Source: Nostoc sp. LEGE 06077 | Lineage (GTDB): Bacteria > Cyanobacteriota > Cyanobacteriia > Cyanobacteriales > Nostocaceae | Length of the DNA stretch: 64,000 bases | Reading direction: 5' to 3' | Assembly: GCF_015207705.1 (NCBI RefSeq) | Contig: NZ_JADEWI010000010.1 | Coordinates: 105,382-169,381, forward strand | Shown: in pieces, positions 59,261 to 64,000 of the stretch | Layout: each line of letters opens with the position of its first letter | Numbering within the stretch: position 1 is the stretch's first letter | Position numbers and translations under genes: made by a program | The notes under the pieces: model-generated | Databases searched by the model: none | What the model was told of the DNA's origin: nothing | What the model saw: only the letters and a program-made list of their open reading frames with translations

Positions 59261-59983
59261 ATGAATAAACAGGTAGAAATTCTATCAGATCAGTCAGCGC
59301 TCGTGGCGCGATCGCTGGAGTTAATTTTATCGAAGTTGGAAACTGCCATTGCCCAACGAGGGCAATTTACGATTGCTCTATCTGGCGGGAGTACACCTAA
59401 GCCTTTATATGAAGCGATCGCTACAAAAGATTTGCCTTGGGATAAAATTCACGTTTTTTGGGGCGATGAGCGCTACGTTCCCCCAGATCATCCCGATAGC
59501 AATGAATTAATGGCGCGGCGTGCATGGCTAGATAAGGTTAATATTCCAGCCGCCAACATTCACGCCGTCCCTACTTTAGATGCTGATCCAGCCTTATCGG
59601 CTGACAAGCATGAGCAGGATTTACGAGAATTTTTTCATACTGCTCCCGGTGAGTTCCCAGCTTTAGATGTCATCTTGCTGGGTATGGGTGATGATGCCCA
59701 TACTGCATCTTTGTTTCCCCACACAGACGCGCTCAAAGTGAGCGATCGCTTAATTACTGTGGGTAACAAAGACGGAAACCCCCGCATCACCTTCACTTAC
59801 CCCTTCATCAACGCGGCTCGCAGCGTGATTTTTGTCGTTGCAGGTGCTAATAAACGTCCCGCTTTAGCCAAAGTCTTTGCCCCCCAAGCCGATGACTTTA
59901 GCTACCCATCTCGCTTAATTCGCCCCCAAGGAGAGCTTTGGTGGCTCCTAGATGCTGCGGCTGGGGCGGAATTACCAACCTAA
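59261..59983 (+). CDS. pgl: 6-phosphogluconolactonase
   Basis: 240 residues from ATG 59,261; the frame is open to TTG 59,207. Family text: IALSGGSTPKPLYEAI, IHVFWGDERYVPPDHPDSN, VILLGMGDDAHTASLFP. It hydrolyses 6-phosphogluconolactone in the oxidative pentose phosphate pathway, which supplies NADPH in the dark and in heterocysts. A strong AAGGAGG near 59,200 has no fitting ATG and is unexplained. Confidence 0.92.
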   Translation: MNKQVEILSDQSALVARSLELILSKLETAIAQRGQFTIALSGGSTPKPLYEAIATKDLPWDKIHVFWGDERYVPPDHPDSNELMARRAWLDKVNIPAANIHAVPTLDADPALSADKHEQDLREFFHTAPGEFPALDVILLGMGDDAHTASLFPHTDALKVSDRLITVGNKDGNPRITFTYPFINAARSVIFVVAGANKRPALAKVFAPQADDFSYPSRLIRPQGELWWLLDAAAGAELPT

Positions 59984-60060
59984 AAGTCAAAAGGTAAAAG
60001 TAAAAAGGTAAAAGGTAAAAGACTCTATTCTTTTTACTTTTGCTTTTTACTTTTTAACTT
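59984..60060. repeat. AAAAGGTAAAAG-type repeats with inverted partner
   Basis: AAAAGTAAAAAGGTAAAAGGTAAAAG is followed after a short spacer by CTTTTTACTTTTGCTTTTTACTTTTTAA, making a long A/T hairpin after pgl that could stop transcription. Confidence 0.55.
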
Positions 60061-60199
60061 CCTAAAGAGTAGTTGTTAAAATCGAAAGCTAGAATCGCCC
60101 CCTTGCAAAACTGCCGATTGGTGGAAGCAGAAACTTCTACAGAGTTCTTTCTGCTTACCAGTACTATCTAACGCTGATCTTCAACAAAGGCTTAAATCA

Positions 60200-61012
60200 A
60201 TGATCGTCTGCCCGAATTGCAATCATCCCAATCCCAACGGCGCTGTCCAGTGTGAAGCTTGCTATACGCCTTTACCAGCGACTAGTAACTGTCCCAACTG
60301 CGGAGCAACGGTACAGGCTGATGCTGCTTTCTGCGGTCAATGTGGCTTTAATCTGCACTCCGCTGCTGCACCTGCTCCTGTTGCTGCTACAGTTGCACCC
60401 GAAATTCCTGTACAAGCACCACCATTAGTTACACCAGATCCACTATTAGATCTTTTACAACCAGACGCTTTAGGAATTAACCAACAGCCTGTAGCTGTAC
60501 CACCAACAGCAGTATCTGAAAGCACACCCCCAGATCCAGCACCTACTGTCGCGCCTGAACCTGTAGCTGTTGAGGCCGCGATTCCTAGCTCACCGCCCGA
60601 ACTGGAACCTGTTCTCGAACCAGAACCAGAACCGACTCCAGTAGCAGCGGCTCCCGCAGGCGTATCAAGAACTCAGTTGCAACAAGTCACCGCGCGAGTG
60701 GTTCATATTCAAAGCGATCGCGAAATTGAATTACCCCAAAGTCTTTCGGTAATTCACATCGGCAAGCCAAATGACCGTATTCCCCCTGATATCGATGTTT
60801 CCGGGTTTAGTAATTCAGAAATTGTCTCTCGGATACACGCAGATATTCGGGTTGAGGCAGATGCTTACTATGTAGAAGATGTTGGTAGTTCCAATGGCAC
60901 TTATATTAACAACTTGCCATTATTACCAGGGAACAGACACCGCCTCCGCCCAGGCGATCGCATCAGCCTCGGTAAAGGTGATTTGGTCACATTTATCTTT
61001 CAACTAACTTAA
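60200..61012 (+). CDS. Double zinc-ribbon and FHA-domain protein (FraH-like)
   Basis: 270 residues. Two zinc ribbons (CPNCNHPN..CEACYTPL, CPNCGATV..CGQCGFNL) at 4-50, a Pro/Ala/Glu-rich linker (50-155), then an FHA domain with IHIGKPNDRIPPDIDVSG, EIVSRIHADI and DVGSSNGTYINN. FHA domains bind phosphothreonine, so it should recognise targets of Ser/Thr kinases. The order zinc ribbon, Pro-rich linker, FHA is that of FraH of Anabaena, required for filament and heterocyst membrane organisation; this match is from memory and other FHA proteins share the layout. Confidence 0.8.
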   Translation: MIVCPNCNHPNPNGAVQCEACYTPLPATSNCPNCGATVQADAAFCGQCGFNLHSAAAPAPVAATVAPEIPVQAPPLVTPDPLLDLLQPDALGINQQPVAVPPTAVSESTPPDPAPTVAPEPVAVEAAIPSSPPELEPVLEPEPEPTPVAAAPAGVSRTQLQQVTARVVHIQSDREIELPQSLSVIHIGKPNDRIPPDIDVSGFSNSEIVSRIHADIRVEADAYYVEDVGSSNGTYINNLPLLPGNRHRLRPGDRISLGKGDLVTFIFQLT

Positions 61013-61017
61013 AAATA

Positions 61018-61043
61018 GGGAACAGGGAACAGGGAACAGGGAA
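61018..61043 (+). repeat. GGGAACA tandem heptamers
   Basis: Three full copies of GGGAACA and a partial fourth, after the FHA gene. Related GGGAACA copies lie near 16,935-16,965. Confidence 0.75.
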
Positions 61044-61152
61044 AGAATGATTCTCACTCCTGCCTCCTGTCTCCTGCCTTCTATCTCCTTAGATTAGGAT
61101 GGATGAAAATACACTCCACTAACTGGGGTAATTACATTCAGGAAAGTGCGCT

Positions 61153-61896
61153 ATGCAGGAACCAAAAAAACATTTTGAAACCTTGCTCTCTACAGAAGCC
61201 CCACCAGAAGTAGAACGTATGGGGTTAAATTGGTTAGTCGCAGCGGCGATCGCCACGGCTGTGTTGTGGCAAGTTCCCGGCGGCGATTATATTTTATACC
61301 CGTTCACTATCCTGGCAACTTGGTTTCATGAAATGGGACACGGTTTGATGGCGCTGGTATTAGGGGGACAGTTTCAAAAGTTAGAAATTTTTAGCAATGG
61401 TTCCGGTGTAGCTACTTATCGGATTGCTACTTCACTCGGCCCCATTGGCCCCGGTTTAGTCGCCGCCGCCGGGCCAATGGGGCCGCCAATTGCTGGTGCT
61501 GCTTTGATTTTGGCTTCTCGCAGTTTTAAAGCAGCATCCCTGAGTTTAAAAATTTTAGGCGGTTTTCTGCTACTTTCTACATTAATTTGGGTACGTTCTT
61601 GGTTTGGCTTGTTGGCAGTTCCTTTATTAGGTTTAATTATTCTGGGTATGGCGTTAAAAGCGCCTCGTTGGATGCAGGGTTTTGCTATTCAATTTTTGGG
61701 TGTCCAAGCTTGTGTGAGTACCTATCACCAACTCAATTATTTATTTAGTTATAGTGCTGGCTATTTAGGGCTATCTGATACAGCCCAGATGCAAAGATAT
61801 TTACTTTTACCTTATTGGTTTTGGGGCGGATTGATGGTGATCGCTTCTTTGGTAATCTTGATTCAAAGTCTCCGCGTTGCCTATCGTTCAGCGTAA
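61153..61896 (+). CDS. M50 family membrane metallopeptidase
   Basis: 247 residues with about six membrane spans. The zinc motif HEMGH is in a membrane segment (TWFHEMGHGLMALVLGG). M50 proteins are site-2 proteases or their relatives. A second ligand motif (the LDG or NP type) is not clear, although AAAGPMGPPIAGAALI may be the matching region. Activity and substrate unknown. Follows the FHA gene in the same direction after 140 bases. Confidence 0.8.
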   Translation: MQEPKKHFETLLSTEAPPEVERMGLNWLVAAAIATAVLWQVPGGDYILYPFTILATWFHEMGHGLMALVLGGQFQKLEIFSNGSGVATYRIATSLGPIGPGLVAAAGPMGPPIAGAALILASRSFKAASLSLKILGGFLLLSTLIWVRSWFGLLAVPLLGLIILGMALKAPRWMQGFAIQFLGVQACVSTYHQLNYLFSYSAGYLGLSDTAQMQRYLLLPYWFWGGLMVIASLVILIQSLRVAYRSA

Positions 61897-61912
61897 AAGA
61901 ATATGCAGATTA

Positions 61913-61976
61913 GCGATCGCCCTTTAGCAGTCAAAAATTCTACTGCCGATGAAGAATAATTTTTTAGGGCGATCGC
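61913..61976. repeat. Paired HIP1 octamers forming a hairpin
   Basis: GCGATCGCCCT (61,913-61,923) and AGGGCGATCGC (61,966-61,976) are exact inverse copies, 16 bases after the M50 stop. They may act as a terminator for the M50 gene. Confidence 0.55.
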
Positions 61977-62182
61977 ATTATGTATGAAAATTAGTAAGTT
62001 CACTGCTGGTAAGTTCGGTTCATCTGGCTACTCGTTTTGTAGGTAAGTAATTAAAATCAGCCACCGTAAGGTATGAGATTTTTTGTTGTTTTTTGTATGT
62101 GACAACATAGACTTATAATTAATGCTTTTAAAATTAATAAAATAATTATAATTTTAGTTATTATCGGAGGTGACAAGTCTTT

Positions 62183-63880
62183 ATGGTGAACAGTACAAAT
62201 ATATTCCGTTCTGGTGTGAATCGAAGAGAAGCAGAAAATATTATTCATAAATTCTTAAACAATAAAGACTATAAAGTATTAGCTGTCAAAGGAAAATGGG
62301 GTATTGGAAAAACCCATCTAGTACGAAATTTTTTATATGAACATCGAAATAACTATTATTTGTATGCTTCTGTTTTTGGGATTTCTTCAATTGAACACTT
62401 GAAAGCAAGAATAGTTGCTAATTACTAGAAAAATATCAATCCTGAACCAATTAAGAATGTTGTTGAGTTTTTCAACCGCAACTCTGGAAGATTAGAAAAA
62501 ACTCCAAAACTCGACCTTGGATTATCAGGTTCATTACTTGCTATGGGTGGTGATTTATTGCTTGAGATATTTTTTAATTTAAACATAAATGATAATTCAA
62601 TTATATGTATTGACGATCTTGAAAGAAAATCTCAGCTTCCACTAGATGAAATACTTGGCTTTGTTGAATATCTAGTTCAGGAATTAAAATGTAAAATCAT
62701 TTTAATTTATAGTGATGATAATCTAGAACAAGCTTCCAAAGACATCTTACAGACTTATAGGGAAAAAGTAATTGATAGAGAATTTACGCTTGCTCCAACA
62801 GTAGAAGAAAACTTAGATTTTATCTTTAAAGATCATCCTGATAAAGAGGCAATAAAATCAGTTTTTCTAAAGACTCGTACAAACAACATTCGCATTCTTC
62901 GTAAAACTAGATGGCTGATTGATGAGCTTAGTCCTTTAATAAAGGATTGGCAGACTAGTTTACGTAATCAAGTTATAAGAAATAGTATTGTTATTAATTT
63001 AGTAACAATGGATACAGAATTTTGCAAAACTTCTTCTATTACTATAGACAGCATATTATCTTTAACAGACTCTTCAAAATACAAAAATAACGACGGTTTT
63101 GAAGAACAAATCCAACTTATACAAAAATTATTTTATCTAGGATATAACTCTCTAGAAATTGATGAGATTATAATTAATTCAGTTGAAAGCTCGCTGTCTA
63201 ATTATGATGAAATAGAGTTTATTAAAAGAGGAAAAATTCTTAATGATAGAGAGGAAAAAAATCAAGTTATTGAAAAATTGCGTAATCTTGGCAAGCCGTA
63301 TTATAATTCATTTGGAAATTCCGAACAAGAAATGAGTGAGGAAATTATAAATTTTCTCGAAGAGAATAATCTATATTTAAGTATTTCTGAATTTGAACAA
63401 GTTGAACAAGTTGCTTCAATTATAGAACTTGATATTAGCCAATATGAAAGAGCTTTATTAGAACATAAACTAAAAAATAATGACCCTCACTATTTTAATG
63501 ATTTAAATATATTTAGAGCTAAATTGCGTAAATATCCTGAATTAGAGGTATATCTAGAAGAACAAAAGAATCAATATCTGCAAACCTTAGATATCACCAC
63601 AGCAATAAAAAATATAATCAGTAATAATTCCCTTTCAATATCTCCTTGGGAGAAGGAAAATGTTGAATTTATAAACAACTGTACTGTTGAGCAATATACT
63701 CAATGGCTTGAACAAGGTGATACTGATTTATCTGATATGGTTAAAAAGTTTTTGAATTTCGGGTTAACTGCATCTCAAAAGTTAGAGCAAGCTATTCGTA
63801 TATTAGCTAAAAAGAGTAAATTAAATAAAATTAGAGCTAAGTTTCTTTACAATATAGATATAGATAATCTACCTAAGTAA
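62183..63880 (+). pseudogene. P-loop NTPase gene interrupted by an in-frame TAG
   Basis: One frame runs from ATG 62,183 (strong GGAGGTG before it) to TAA at 63,878, with a single TAG at 62,426-62,428. The first 81 codons carry Walker A (KGKWGIGKTHLV), the second part Walker B (SIICIDDLERKS) and a long helical, Lys/Glu-rich region. IDDLER resembles KAP-type or other STAND-like P-loop NTPases found in phage defence and in membrane ATPases. Base composition is markedly AT-rich compared with neighbours, hinting at acquisition. Either a pseudogene, suppressed amber, or a sequencing error. Confidence 0.7.
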
Positions 63881-63915
63881 GCCGTGGTGAAAATTTACAA
63901 CTATGTAACAAGCAA

Positions 63916-64000
63916 TTAAGTAGAAGAATTAGAGTTAAATTTTACACGTTGTGTACTATAGTTTCTTTTTTCTCCTCTTGTTTGAACTCCATTAATGACC
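63916..64000 (-). CDS. Possible C-terminus of a gene continuing beyond the window
   Basis: On the minus strand one frame is open from base 64,000 to a stop at 63,916 and reads VINGVQTRGEKRNYSTQRV, then KFNSNSST. Length (27 codons) is too short for a family call. It could be chance. Confidence 0.25.
   Translation of the reverse strand, partial: VINGVQTRGEKRNYSTQRVKFNSNSST

Overview
This window looks like chromosomal DNA of a filamentous, probably heterocyst-forming cyanobacterium of the Nostoc/Anabaena type. The evidence is the HIP1 octamer GCGATCGC recurring inside and between genes, short tandem heptamer repeats between genes, a bilin-type GAF photoreceptor, a Psb35-like thylakoid protein, a phosphoribulokinase-family protein, an Rre1/Ycf29 response regulator, GH57 branching enzyme, GH100 invertase, and many large STAND, TPR-CHAT and Ser/Thr-His kinase proteins. 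No rRNA, tRNA or CRISPR array was found.

Layout. 1-11 kb: the 3' end of clpC, a 14-blade WD40 STAND protein, a heme-oxygenase-like diiron enzyme followed by a small acidic peptide gene, two converging ribbon-helix-helix paralogues, comB, a Uma2 protein, and a BlaI/M56 regulator-protease pair. 11-24 kb: Psb35-like protein, TerB, rsmB, GH100 invertase, M20 amidohydrolase, a secreted pentapeptide protein, a Ser/Thr kinase, and an ATP-grasp ligase divergent from a phosphoribulokinase-like gene. aroF (DAHP synthase) follows, and its leader carries the most striking element of the window. 24-36 kb: a J-domain/pentapeptide fusion, a sensor kinase, an NAD-dependent epimerase, GH57 branching enzyme, DUF2808, hemW, PIN-TRAM, and a diguanylate cyclase with two bilin-type GAF domains. 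36.6-39.4 kb is an AT-rich accessory patch: a broken and an intact SMI1/KNR4 gene, a DUF4351 remnant and a VapC toxin-antitoxin pair. 39.5-50 kb: groES-groEL under a perfect CIRCE operator, rre1, and a 1,922-residue kinase. 50-64 kb: DUF3386, a GAF-LuxR regulator, dcd, a CobO homologue without a P-loop, adk-like, rph, a TPR-CHAT protein, pgl, an FHA protein, an M50 protease, and a P-loop NTPase split by an amber codon at the right edge.

The standout is the aroF leader (about 23,845-24,104, minus strand). Two consecutive short ORFs, each with a dense run of Tyr/Phe/Trp codons, are each followed by an intrinsic terminator and by sequences that could form a competing antiterminator. This reads as a tandem ribosome-mediated attenuator sensing aromatic aminoacyl-tRNA ahead of the first enzyme of the shikimate pathway. 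Second is the cyclase at 34.4-36.2 kb, whose two GAF domains keep the cysteine signatures of two different cyanobacteriochrome classes. Several disrupted genes, a MITE-like element with perfect 18-bp ends and several repeat families are also recorded. All calls come from reading the sequence; no database search was run.
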